Positions 38,651 through 45,872 of a stretch of 64,000 bases of DNA are shown here, one piece after another. The position numbers and the translations under genes were made by a program. The notes under the pieces are model-generated. The model had not been told where the DNA came from. It did no database searches and saw only the letters and a list, made by a program, of their open reading frames with translations. Numbering within the stretch: position 1 is the first letter of the stretch; each line of letters opens with the position of its first letter. The stretch is taken from contig NZ_CP085327.1 of assembly GCF_020614375.1 (NCBI RefSeq), positions 1,910,823 through 1,974,822 of the forward strand, written 5' to 3'. The stretch is from Haladaptatus salinisoli. Its GTDB lineage: Archaea > Halobacteriota > Halobacteria > Halobacteriales > Haladaptataceae.

Positions 38651-39262
38651 TTAACGTTTGGCCCGGTCGAGCGCGGCCAGCGCCTCCGCCGCTTCGCGCG
38701 TCGCAGCCAGTAGCTCGCGAGCGTACCCCACGTCGTCCGTCCGCTCCGCCTCGTGCGCGAGCCGCGTCAGCTTCCGCCGGAGCGCGTTCCGGGCTTCGGT
38801 GAGATCGCTCGCATCGCCGCTTTCTCCCCGATCGGCGTCCGTCCGCGGCTCCGACCGACGCGCTTCTCGTCCTCGTTCTCGCGACGCTTCCGTCCGACTC
38901 GGCGGCGCGTGTCCCGGTTGACGCGGCCGTGGTGCCTGCTCCGACGGCTGCTCGGGTTCGTCCGACCGCGTGCTCGGTTCCGGCTCGGATTCGGTCCGTT
39001 CGACCTCGATTTCGGTCGCTGCCTCGGAAGTCGTCCCCTCGGAACTCGCTTCCCCGGCGGCTTCCCCTCGACACGTCGGGCAGAACTCGGTTCCGTTCTG
39101 GCGGAAGATGGGGTCGCCGCAGTTGTCGCAGTGTTTCCCCGTCATCGTCGCCCCCTGCAACAGCAGTTCGCTCATCCGCTGTGTGGATTTTCGCTCCTCC
39201 TTGTCCCGCTCGTACTGCTGGCGGAGTTTCTCCCGCTCGGCTTCCTTATCGAAGTCGCTCAT
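38651..39262 (-). CDS. Sjogren's syndrome/scleroderma autoantigen 1 (p27)-type zinc-ribbon protein
   Basis: 203 residues. The N-terminal third has MSDFDKEAEREKLRQQYERD, SELLLQGATMTGKHCDNCGD and FCPTCRGE, the zinc ribbon of COG1645. A Pro/Ser/Glu-rich linker (65-145) and a helical C-terminal domain follow. The function of this family in archaea is not known. The ATG at 39262 is used; a longer frame upstream overlaps the divergent cas4-like gene. It is divergent from that gene by 54 bp. Confidence 0.85.
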   Translation of the reverse strand: MSDFDKEAEREKLRQQYERDKEERKSTQRMSELLLQGATMTGKHCDNCGDPIFRQNGTEFCPTCRGEAAGEASSEGTTSEAATEIEVERTESEPEPSTRSDEPEQPSEQAPRPRQPGHAPPSRTEASRERGREARRSEPRTDADRGESGDASDLTEARNALRRKLTRLAHEAERTDDVGYARELLAATREAAEALAALDRAKR

Positions 39263-39316
39263 GTGCGACCAGAGACTGTCCAGACTCTTGCCGCTTTCCC
39301 TCGCTCCCGGAGATTT

Positions 39317-39994
39317 ATGTACGAACCCGCGACCAGAATCGCCGTGTCGAAGATACCGTTCAGCGAACTCGAAACCGCCGCCTACTGCCCCCGAAAGCTC
39401 TACTATCGGCGCGCGGACGACGTCGAGATACCCGACCTCGTCGCCGACCGCCGGCGACTCGCGTTCGAGTACAACTCGCTCCGCGACGCCGACCTCGCCT
39501 CCCGCCCACTCGCCGTCTCGCCCGAGCGGTTCCGGTCGAACCTCGACCGCGCCGCCGAACTGGACGCGTGGTCGGAACTCGTCACTCCGACCGACCGCGA
39601 ACGACTGGTCGAGGGGAAGGACTGTCGCGGCGTCGTTCACAAGGTGCTCGACCTCGAAACGCCCGTCCCGTCGATGGTGTTCACCGGAACGCCGCCGGAA
39701 ACGGGCGTCTGGGAACCGCAGAGCGTTCGAACCGTCGCCGCCGCGAAGGTGCTCTCGTGGGAATGCGGACGAACGGTCGACCGCGCGTTCGTGGAGTATC
39801 CCGCGTACGGCGTCGTTCGCGAGATTCGGCTGTCCGTCCGGCGGAAAGCCGCGTATCGCCGAACCCTCCGCACCGCTCGCGCCATCGACGGGCCGCCGCC
39901 GCGGTCGAAAAACGAGTCGAAGTGCGACGCCTGCGAGTATCGGACCGAGTGCGGCGTGAAAACCCGCACCCTCCGATCACTCCTCGACGGCTAG
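39317..39994 (+). CDS. Cas4/Dna2-like iron-sulphur protein with degenerate nuclease site
   Basis: 225 residues. The Cas4-type four-cysteine pattern is present: Cys24 (YCPRKLYY) and Cys203, Cys206, Cys212 (KCDACEYRTEC), which would hold a 4Fe-4S cluster. Where the PD-(D/E)XK nuclease should have G-x-D and E-x-K, the sequence reads GVVHKVLD and PSMVFTG, so the metal-binding Asp, Glu and Lys are absent. No cas gene or CRISPR array is in the window. The likely role is DNA or structure binding rather than cleavage; this is inference. It overlaps sua5 by 18 bp, convergently. Confidence 0.82.
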   Translation: MYEPATRIAVSKIPFSELETAAYCPRKLYYRRADDVEIPDLVADRRRLAFEYNSLRDADLASRPLAVSPERFRSNLDRAAELDAWSELVTPTDRERLVEGKDCRGVVHKVLDLETPVPSMVFTGTPPETGVWEPQSVRTVAAAKVLSWECGRTVDRAFVEYPAYGVVREIRLSVRRKAAYRRTLRTARAIDGPPPRSKNESKCDACEYRTECGVKTRTLRSLLDG

Positions 39995-40567
39995 CCACGC
40001 CGCTATCGCGTCCGCGTTCGCCCCCCGACGGAGTATCTCGCCGCGTTCGACGTTCACGACGGTGCTCGCCGTCCCGCCCGTCTCCCCTCCGTCGAGGACG
40101 ACGGTCGCGGCGTCCCGAATCTCCGCGTCGAGGTCGTCCTCGCGCGTCGCGCTCGCTCGTCCGCTCACGTTCGCGCTCGTGCTGGTGACCGGCGTCGGCG
40201 CGACGCGCCGGAGGAGTTCCAACGCTAGCGGCTGGTCGGGAATTCGGACGCCGACGCGCGTCCGGCCGGCGGTGAGCGCGTCGGGAACCGCGTCGCGCTT
40301 CTCGCAGAGGACGGTCGCGGGGCCGGGCAGAAACTCCCGCATGAACTCCCGCTCCCGCTCCGTCGGTCGGACGAGCGACAGCGCCGACTCGACGTCGGGA
40401 ACCGCGAGCGAGATGGGTTTCTCGCGCGCCCGTCGTTTCGCGTCGAACACCCGCCCGATGGCGTCGGGGTCGAGCGCGTCGGCTCCGAGACCGTACACCG
40501 TCTCGGTGGGGTAGACGACGAGTTTCCCGTCTCGGATGGCCGTCACTGCCCGTTCTATGTCGTCCAT
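39977..40567 (-). CDS. Threonylcarbamoyl-AMP synthase (Sua5/YrdC/TsaC)
   Basis: 196 residues. The YrdC fold shows PTETVYGLGADALD, KRRAREKPISL, and TSTSANVSG. It makes threonylcarbamoyl-AMP from threonine, bicarbonate and ATP, the first step of t6A on tRNA anticodon-loop A37. It lacks the C-terminal Sua5 domain, so it is the short form. The ATG at 40567 is used. Confidence 0.93.
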   Translation of the reverse strand: MDDIERAVTAIRDGKLVVYPTETVYGLGADALDPDAIGRVFDAKRRAREKPISLAVPDVESALSLVRPTEREREFMREFLPGPATVLCEKRDAVPDALTAGRTRVGVRIPDQPLALELLRRVAPTPVTSTSANVSGRASATREDDLDAEIRDAATVVLDGGETGGTASTVVNVERGEILRRGANADAIAAWLAVEE

Positions 40568-40725
40568 ACCCTCCCTTCGATCGGCCTGCGAAAAAAGCGT
40601 AGCGTCCTCGCAGCGGGCCGAGGCTCGTTCGCCTTCCGCTCGACGGAGAAAATGTGGTGCGTGCGAGACGACCGCTGTGGTGCTCCGACCGCCGCGACGA
40701 CCGCTCCGGTTGGGGTCGACCGGGG

Positions 40726-41238
40726 TTATCGCTCCTCGATGGCGCGTTCTATCTCGTCGTAGTCCGGGAACTCCGGCCACTCCGTCGCCACCCACGCGAA
40801 TTCGATAGTTCGGTCTTCGTCCAACAGGAAGACCGCGGGGCGCGGTTCGCTGATGCCCGCCATCCCGTCGAGGTCGTGGCTGATGCCGTACTCCTCGGCG
40901 ACTTCGTTCGCCGGGTCGCTGAAGAGTCGGTAGTCCATCCCGCGCTCCTCGACGAGCGTCTTGTGCTCGTAGGGCGTCGAGATGGAGAGGCCGACGATGC
41001 GCAGGTCGCGGTCGTCGTCCCACGCGCGCTCCCGTAGTTCGTTCCAGACGTAGGTCGCCGGGAACGCGCCGTCCATGCTGTGAAAGACGAGGAGGGTCGG
41101 CCCGTCGGCCGTCACGTCGGAGAGCGACGCGTCCTCCCAGAACTCGTCGTTGACGAGCGGTCGCGTGAAGTCGGGTGCGGTCTCCCCGACTTCGGGGTGG
41201 TTCGCCGGCCCCAGCTCGACCACGTCGAACTCGGGCAT
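40726..41238 (-). CDS. Peroxiredoxin-fold protein without cysteine
   Basis: 170 residues. The thioredoxin/AhpC-TSA fold is recognisable from GETAPDFTRPLVNDEFWEDA, LLVFHSMDGAFPATYVWNEL and PAVFLLDEDRTIEFAW. However, no cysteine occurs anywhere, and the peroxidatic site (TxxC) reads GAFPAT. It therefore cannot work as a normal peroxiredoxin. Its ATG overlaps the glutaredoxin stop as TGATG, so the pair is translated together. An alternative GTG start lies one codon earlier. Confidence 0.85.
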   Translation of the reverse strand: MPEFDVVELGPANHPEVGETAPDFTRPLVNDEFWEDASLSDVTADGPTLLVFHSMDGAFPATYVWNELRERAWDDDRDLRIVGLSISTPYEHKTLVEERGMDYRLFSDPANEVAEEYGISHDLDGMAGISEPRPAVFLLDEDRTIEFAWVATEWPEFPDYDEIERAIEER

Positions 41239-41513
41239 CACTCGTCACCTCTCCGTCCGTAGGTGTCGTCGAGGTACTCCACGATGTTCGCGCTCTCGCT
41301 CATCGTCACGCCCGTCTCCTCGTCCACGATGGCGGGGACGGTCCGCTTCCCGCTGATTCGCTTGACGACGTTCCGGTCCGAGTGCATGGGTTCGACGAAC
41401 CGAGACCGATACGGGAGGTCGTACTCCTGTAGCTTCCGAACCACGCGCTCGCAGTACGGACACGCCTGCAACCGATACAGCGTGATGGCCGGCTCTGTCG
41501 TTTCGGCGCTCAT
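41238..41513 (-). CDS. Glutaredoxin
   Basis: 91 residues. The active site is Cys18-Pro-Tyr-Cys21 (LQACPYCERVVRKL). The TVPAIVDEE cis-proline stretch and the GVTMSESANIVEYL C-terminal match glutaredoxin/GST N-terminal-like forms. It reduces disulphides or mixed disulphides; the electron source in haloarchaea is gamma-glutamylcysteine-based. It is first in a two-gene unit with the cysteine-free redoxin. Confidence 0.93.
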   Translation of the reverse strand: MSAETTEPAITLYRLQACPYCERVVRKLQEYDLPYRSRFVEPMHSDRNVVKRISGKRTVPAIVDEETGVTMSESANIVEYLDDTYGRRGDE

Positions 41514-41629
41514 GGACGGGGTTTGGGGCGAAACGCCCGTAAGGGCTTCGTTCGCGGTAGTTCCACCTTTTTTGGGTTCGGCAAAAGAATAAAGAGTTAA
41601 TCCCGTTGACGCTCAAGGTGGGTTACTGA

Positions 41630-43021
41630 ATGGCACTCTCTCCGAAACCGGTCATCCTCGCGCAGACCGCGCCGCTGGATAGCGCGTTCGGTATCACGAT
41701 CACCGACGCGCTCATCCAGTGGGGCGGCATCGCGGCAATCGTCATCCTGCTCGGGCTATCGGCGTTCTTCTCTTCCTCCGAGATCGCGATGTTCTCGCTC
41801 GCGAAGCACCGAGTGGAAGCGCTGGTCGAAGACGACGTGGAGGGTTCGAAGACGGTCGCTGCGCTCAAGAGCGACCCGCACCGCCTACTGGTGACCATCC
41901 TCGTCGGCAACAACATCGTCAACATCGCCATGTCATCGATCGCGACCGGTCTGCTCGCGTACTTCCTCGGCAACCAGGGACAGGCCGTCGCCATCGCCAC
42001 GTTCGGCATCACGGCGCTCGTCCTGCTGTTCGGCGAGAGCGCGCCGAAATCGTACGCGGTCGAGAACACCGAGTCGTGGGCGCTCAAAGTCGCTCGACCG
42101 CTCAAGTACTCCGAGTACCTCCTCCTCCCGCTGGTCATCACGTTCGATTATCTCACGCGTCTCGTCAACCGCGTCACGGGCGGACGCTCGGCCATCGAGA
42201 CGTCCTACGTCACGCGCGACGAGATTCAGGACATGATAGAGACGGGCGAGCGCGAGGGCGTCATCGAGGAGGACGAACGCGAGATGCTCCAGCGCATCTT
42301 CAGGTTCAACAACACCATCGCCAAGGAGGTGATGACCCCCCGCCTCGATATGACCGCCGTACCTCAAGACGCGGACATCGACGAGGCCATCGAGACGCTC
42401 GTGCAAGCCGGTCACGAGCGCGTGCCGGTGTACGAGGGGAGTCTGGACAACGTCATCGGCATCGTCACCGTCCGCGACCTCGTGCGCGAGAAGGACTACG
42501 GCGAGGGAGGCGACGGTCTCAAACTCGGCGACCTGATTCAGCCCACGCTCCACGTCCCCGAGAGCAAGAACGTGGACGAACTGCTCACCGAGATGCGGGA
42601 GAACCGCATGCAGATGGTCATCGTCATCGACGAGTTCGGGACGACGGAGGGGCTCATCACCATGGAGGACATGGTCGAGGAGATCGTCGGCGACATCCTC
42701 GAAGGCGAGGAAGAGGAGCCGATAGAGTACGTCGACGACGACACGGTCATCGTCCGCGGCGAACTCAACATCGACGAGGTGAACGAGGCGATGGACATCG
42801 AACTCCCCGAGGGCGAGGAGTTCGAGACCATCGCGGGATTCATCTTCAACCGCGCTGGCCGCCTCGTGGAGGAGGGCGAGAACATCGACTACGACGGGGT
42901 TCGCCTCCACGTCGAACAGGTCGAGAACACCCGCATCATGAAAGCACGCATCACCCGCCTGAGCGACGCCCAGGCGGAGGCGAGCGCGGTGGAAGAGGGC
43001 GTCGAATCGGGCGTCGAATAG
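41630..43021 (+). CDS. CNNM/CorC-type transmembrane CBS protein
   Basis: 463 residues. Four membrane helices of the DUF21/CNNM domain occupy about 30-165 (SAFFSSSEIAMFSLAKHRVE). Then come two CBS domains (about 210-330, EVMTPRLDMTAVP, PVYEGSLDNVIGIVTVRDL) and a C-terminal CorC_HlyC domain (DEVNEAMDIELPEGEEFETI). Such proteins are linked to Mg2+ efflux. It is single and divergent from the glutaredoxin unit. Confidence 0.9.
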   Translation: MALSPKPVILAQTAPLDSAFGITITDALIQWGGIAAIVILLGLSAFFSSSEIAMFSLAKHRVEALVEDDVEGSKTVAALKSDPHRLLVTILVGNNIVNIAMSSIATGLLAYFLGNQGQAVAIATFGITALVLLFGESAPKSYAVENTESWALKVARPLKYSEYLLLPLVITFDYLTRLVNRVTGGRSAIETSYVTRDEIQDMIETGEREGVIEEDEREMLQRIFRFNNTIAKEVMTPRLDMTAVPQDADIDEAIETLVQAGHERVPVYEGSLDNVIGIVTVRDLVREKDYGEGGDGLKLGDLIQPTLHVPESKNVDELLTEMRENRMQMVIVIDEFGTTEGLITMEDMVEEIVGDILEGEEEEPIEYVDDDTVIVRGELNIDEVNEAMDIELPEGEEFETIAGFIFNRAGRLVEEGENIDYDGVRLHVEQVENTRIMKARITRLSDAQAEASAVEEGVESGVE

Positions 43022-43071
43022 CGGTTTCGTCCGCCGGTTCGGTGCGTCGTTCGCGTTTCTGTTCCGCGTCG

Positions 43072-43674
43072 TCAGAAGGAAACGTTCGTTTCCATCCCCT
43101 CGGTCGCGTCGTCCAACCCGTCCTTCTGGATGTCCCGCGTCATCTGGTCGGATATCTCACGGTCTTGGAGGATGTTCTCGAACTCGTTGGTGTACTGTCG
43201 GTTGACCGTCCGCGCCGCGTCCTTCGCCTCGGCGATTCGCCGGTAGCGCCGGACGGTCGACTCGCCGACGCCGAGTTCCGCGGCGCACTCGGCGGTCGGC
43301 GTATCGTCCGCGAGGAGCGAGCGGAACTCGGCCACGTCGAACGGGGCGTCGTCGTCCGATTCGCGGAAGAGGTGGAGGTCGATGCGCGCCCGCGCGACGG
43401 TCTGCTCGTCCGCCCCACCGCCGAGTTCGTCGGCGATCTCCTCGTCGTCGTTCCCGGCGTAGAACCGTCGGACGACCGTCACCAACTCCTCGTCGGAGAG
43501 CGCCGTGTCGAAGGCGTACCGCTCGCGCATCTCCTCGACGACCTCGCGCAGTCGCTCGCCCACCTTCTCCTCCGAACCGAGCGACCCGTGCGTCTCCTCC
43601 TGCTCTTCCGTAACCGTCGCTTCGTCCGTCACGTCCATGAAGATGTCCCGAAGTTCCTCCGTCTTCTTGTCCAT
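43072..43674 (-). CDS. Helix-turn-helix protein resembling conditioned-medium-induced protein 4
   Basis: 200 residues. The start MDKKTEELRDIFMDVTDEAT is the pattern I associate with haloarchaeal proteins annotated as conditioned medium-induced protein 4. The second half has a helix-turn-helix-like AECAAELGVGESTVRRYRRI near residue 138. It is acidic and soluble. A quorum-like or growth-phase role is inherited from the annotation and not shown here. The ATG at 43674 is used. Confidence 0.7.
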   Translation of the reverse strand: MDKKTEELRDIFMDVTDEATVTEEQEETHGSLGSEEKVGERLREVVEEMRERYAFDTALSDEELVTVVRRFYAGNDDEEIADELGGGADEQTVARARIDLHLFRESDDDAPFDVAEFRSLLADDTPTAECAAELGVGESTVRRYRRIAEAKDAARTVNRQYTNEFENILQDREISDQMTRDIQKDGLDDATEGMETNVSF

Positions 43675-43758
43675 GGCGCGTTTGTGACGCCTGAATCGTA
43701 TAAAAACCTGTTGGGCGGGCGCTAAAATTTTCCATGCGATGATTCGACGAACCAAGGT

Positions 43759-43788
43759 CGTCAACCGAAGCTATCATACTGGTTGACG
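43759..43788 (+). promoter_or_regulatory. BirA-like operator of the biotin transporter operon
   Basis: CGTCAACC (43759-43766) and GGTTGACG (43781-43788) form a perfect 8-bp inverted repeat with a 14-base spacer. This is the geometry of the BirA biotin operator, known in bacteria as GTAAACC-N14/15-GGTTTAC. It lies 15 bases before the bioY ATG and would cover the start of transcription. It is an inferred site; no birA gene is in the window. Confidence 0.65.
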
Positions 43789-43802
43789 AGCGACGCTTCG
43801 CC

Positions 43803-44387
43803 ATGGCAACCGAAACCGGATCGGTCGAACTCGTCGGCGAACAGACCGTCGGCAACGTCGCTCGCACGGCGCTGTTCGCGGCCGTCGTCGGCGCGTTCGC
43901 GCAGGTGTCGTTTCCGAATCCCCTCGCTCCCGCCATTCCGGTCACCTTGCAGGTGCTGGGCGTCTTCCTCGCCGGAATCTTCCTCGGCCCGCTGTGGGGG
44001 AGCGCGTCGCTCGTCCTCTACCTCGTCGCGGGCGCGGTCGGCGCGCCTGTCTTCGCGGGCGGTTCCGCGGGACTGGCCGAACTGGTGGGGCTGACCGGCG
44101 GCTACCTGGTCTCGTATCCGGCCGCCGCGTTCGTCGTCGGCGCGATAGTCCACGGCGGTCTGACGCTCCGCGACCCGAAGACGGCGGGCGTCCCCCGTCT
44201 CGTCGCGGGGACGCTCGCCGGCACCGTCGTCATCTACGCCTCCGGAACCGTCGGCTTCTCGCTCGTCGGCGACTACGCGCTCGCCGAAGCCTTCGCGCTC
44301 TCGGCGCTGGCGTTCGTCCCCTTCGAGGCGTTCAAAATCGCCGCCGCGGTCGGTATCGTCCAGAGCGACCGCATCGCCGCCGAATGA
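43803..44387 (+). CDS. bioY: Biotin transporter BioY
   Basis: 194 residues with about six membrane helices. The BioY signature is FPNPLAPAIPVTLQVLGVFL and GSAGLAELVGLTGGYLVSYP. It is the biotin-binding S component of the ECF transporter encoded with the next two genes. The ATG at 43803 follows the operator. Its stop overlaps the ATPase start (ATGA). Confidence 0.94.
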   Translation: MATETGSVELVGEQTVGNVARTALFAAVVGAFAQVSFPNPLAPAIPVTLQVLGVFLAGIFLGPLWGSASLVLYLVAGAVGAPVFAGGSAGLAELVGLTGGYLVSYPAAAFVVGAIVHGGLTLRDPKTAGVPRLVAGTLAGTVVIYASGTVGFSLVGDYALAEAFALSALAFVPFEAFKIAAAVGIVQSDRIAAE

Positions 44388-45082
44388 TAGCGACGCGGAA
44401 CCTCGTCCACCGCTTCGACGGGACGGCGGCGCTCGACGGGGTGAGCCTCTCGATTCCCGACGGACAGTTCGTCGTCCTCACCGGGCCGAACGGGAGCGGG
44501 AAGACGACGCTCGTCCGGCACTTCAACGGACTGCTCGCGCCGGACGAGGGGGAGGTGCTGGTGGACGACGTGCCGGTCGCGGACGACCTCGTGGCCGCGC
44601 GAACGCGCGTGGCCATGGTGTTCCAACACCCGCGCGACACCTTCGTCGCGGCGACCGTCGGCGGGGACGTGGCCTTCGGCCCCGAGAACCTCGGTCTCTC
44701 GCACGGCGAGATTGACCGCCGGGTCGAAACCGCGCTCTCGGCGGTCGGGATGGCGGAGCGCCGCGACGACCGAATCGACGCCCTCTCCGGCGGCCAGCAA
44801 CAGCGCGTCGCCATCGCGGGAGCGCTGGCGATGGAGCCGAACCACCTCGTGCTGGACGAACCGTTCACCGGACTCGACGCCCGAGCGCGCGAGTCGGTCG
44901 TCGCGCACCTCGAACGCCTCTCCGACGCCGGAACCGGCGTCGTCGTCGTCACGCACGACCTCCGGGACGCGTGGTCGCTCGCGGACAGGGTGGTCGCGCT
45001 CTCCGACGGCCGGGTCGCGGCGGACGGTCCACCCGGCGAGGTCGAAGCCGGTCTCGCCGAACTCGGGGTTCGCGTCCCGTGA
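44384..45082 (+). CDS. ecfA: Energy-coupling factor ATPase (EcfA/BioM)
   Basis: 232 residues. Walker A is GPNGSGKTT near residue 35, the signature is ALSGGQQQRVAIA and Walker B is HLVLDEPFTGLDAR. The DDRI linker and the short length are typical of ECF ATPases. It powers biotin uptake with BioY and EcfT. A 4-bp overlap links it to bioY and another GTGA-type overlap links it to ecfT. Confidence 0.93.
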   Translation: MIATRNLVHRFDGTAALDGVSLSIPDGQFVVLTGPNGSGKTTLVRHFNGLLAPDEGEVLVDDVPVADDLVAARTRVAMVFQHPRDTFVAATVGGDVAFGPENLGLSHGEIDRRVETALSAVGMAERRDDRIDALSGGQQQRVAIAGALAMEPNHLVLDEPFTGLDARARESVVAHLERLSDAGTGVVVVTHDLRDAWSLADRVVALSDGRVAADGPPGEVEAGLAELGVRVP

Positions 45083-45786
45083 CGCTCGCGTATCGCCCCG
45101 CCGAGTCGTTCGCCGAACGCCTCGACCCGCGGACGAAGCTGCTCTTTCAGGCCGCGTTCGCGGTCGCCGTCTTCGCGTACGCGACGCCTCGCGAACTCGC
45201 GACGTCGACGGCGCTGGTCGCGCTGGTGCTCGCCGGGGCGGCCACGTCGCCGCTCTGGGTCGTCCGGGAGTTTCGGCACGTCCTCCCGTTCCTGCTCGGC
45301 GGCCCGCTGTTCGCCGCGCTGTCGCTCGGCCCCCCGTGGGTGGTTCCGGAAGAGGCGGTCGCGCCCGCGCTGGCGAGTTATCGCGTCTTCCTCGTGCTCT
45401 GCGTCAGCGCGGCCTACGTCCGGACGACGCCGGTACGGGAGTCGCGGGCGGCCATCCAGTGGCTCGTTCCGGGGCGACCGGGACAGTTCTTGGGGATGGG
45501 CGTCGCGTTCGTCTTCCGGTTCCTGCCCGTCTTGCAAGCCGACCTGCGGGCGATTCGGGAGGCGATGTCGGCGCGCCTCGGTGCGAGACGACCGCTCGCG
45601 GAGCGGATGCGTCTCGTCGGAGCCGCCGGGCTGGTGCGAGCGTTCGAGCGCGCGGACGGGTTCTCGCTCGCGCTCCGGGCTCGTTGCTTCGCGTGGAACC
45701 CGACCCTTCCCCCGCTATCGATTTCGCTTCGGGACGCGCCGGTCGTTTGTCTGTCGGTCGCGCTGGTCGCGTCGGCGCTGTTGTAA
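45079..45786 (+). CDS. ecfT: Energy-coupling factor transmembrane protein EcfT (BioN)
   Basis: 235 residues with about five hydrophobic segments. The coupling helices contain the arginine motifs seen in EcfT: SARLGARRPLAERMRLVG, followed by ALRARCF. It binds the ATPase and the S component. The GTG at 45079 overlaps the ecfA stop. It completes the three-gene biotin ECF transporter. Confidence 0.9.
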   Translation: MTLAYRPAESFAERLDPRTKLLFQAAFAVAVFAYATPRELATSTALVALVLAGAATSPLWVVREFRHVLPFLLGGPLFAALSLGPPWVVPEEAVAPALASYRVFLVLCVSAAYVRTTPVRESRAAIQWLVPGRPGQFLGMGVAFVFRFLPVLQADLRAIREAMSARLGARRPLAERMRLVGAAGLVRAFERADGFSLALRARCFAWNPTLPPLSISLRDAPVVCLSVALVASALL

Positions 45787-45872
45787 ACTCGAAACTAGTT
45801 TTCTATTCTCGCAAGACGGCGCGGCGACGGCGGGGGGTAAGATTTAAGCGGGTCGTCCCCACCTGATAAAAC

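Noticed and set aside
39317..39994. A CRISPR-Cas locus around the Cas4-like gene
   Set aside because: No other cas gene and no regularly spaced repeats are present; neighbours are housekeeping genes, and the nuclease residues are missing.
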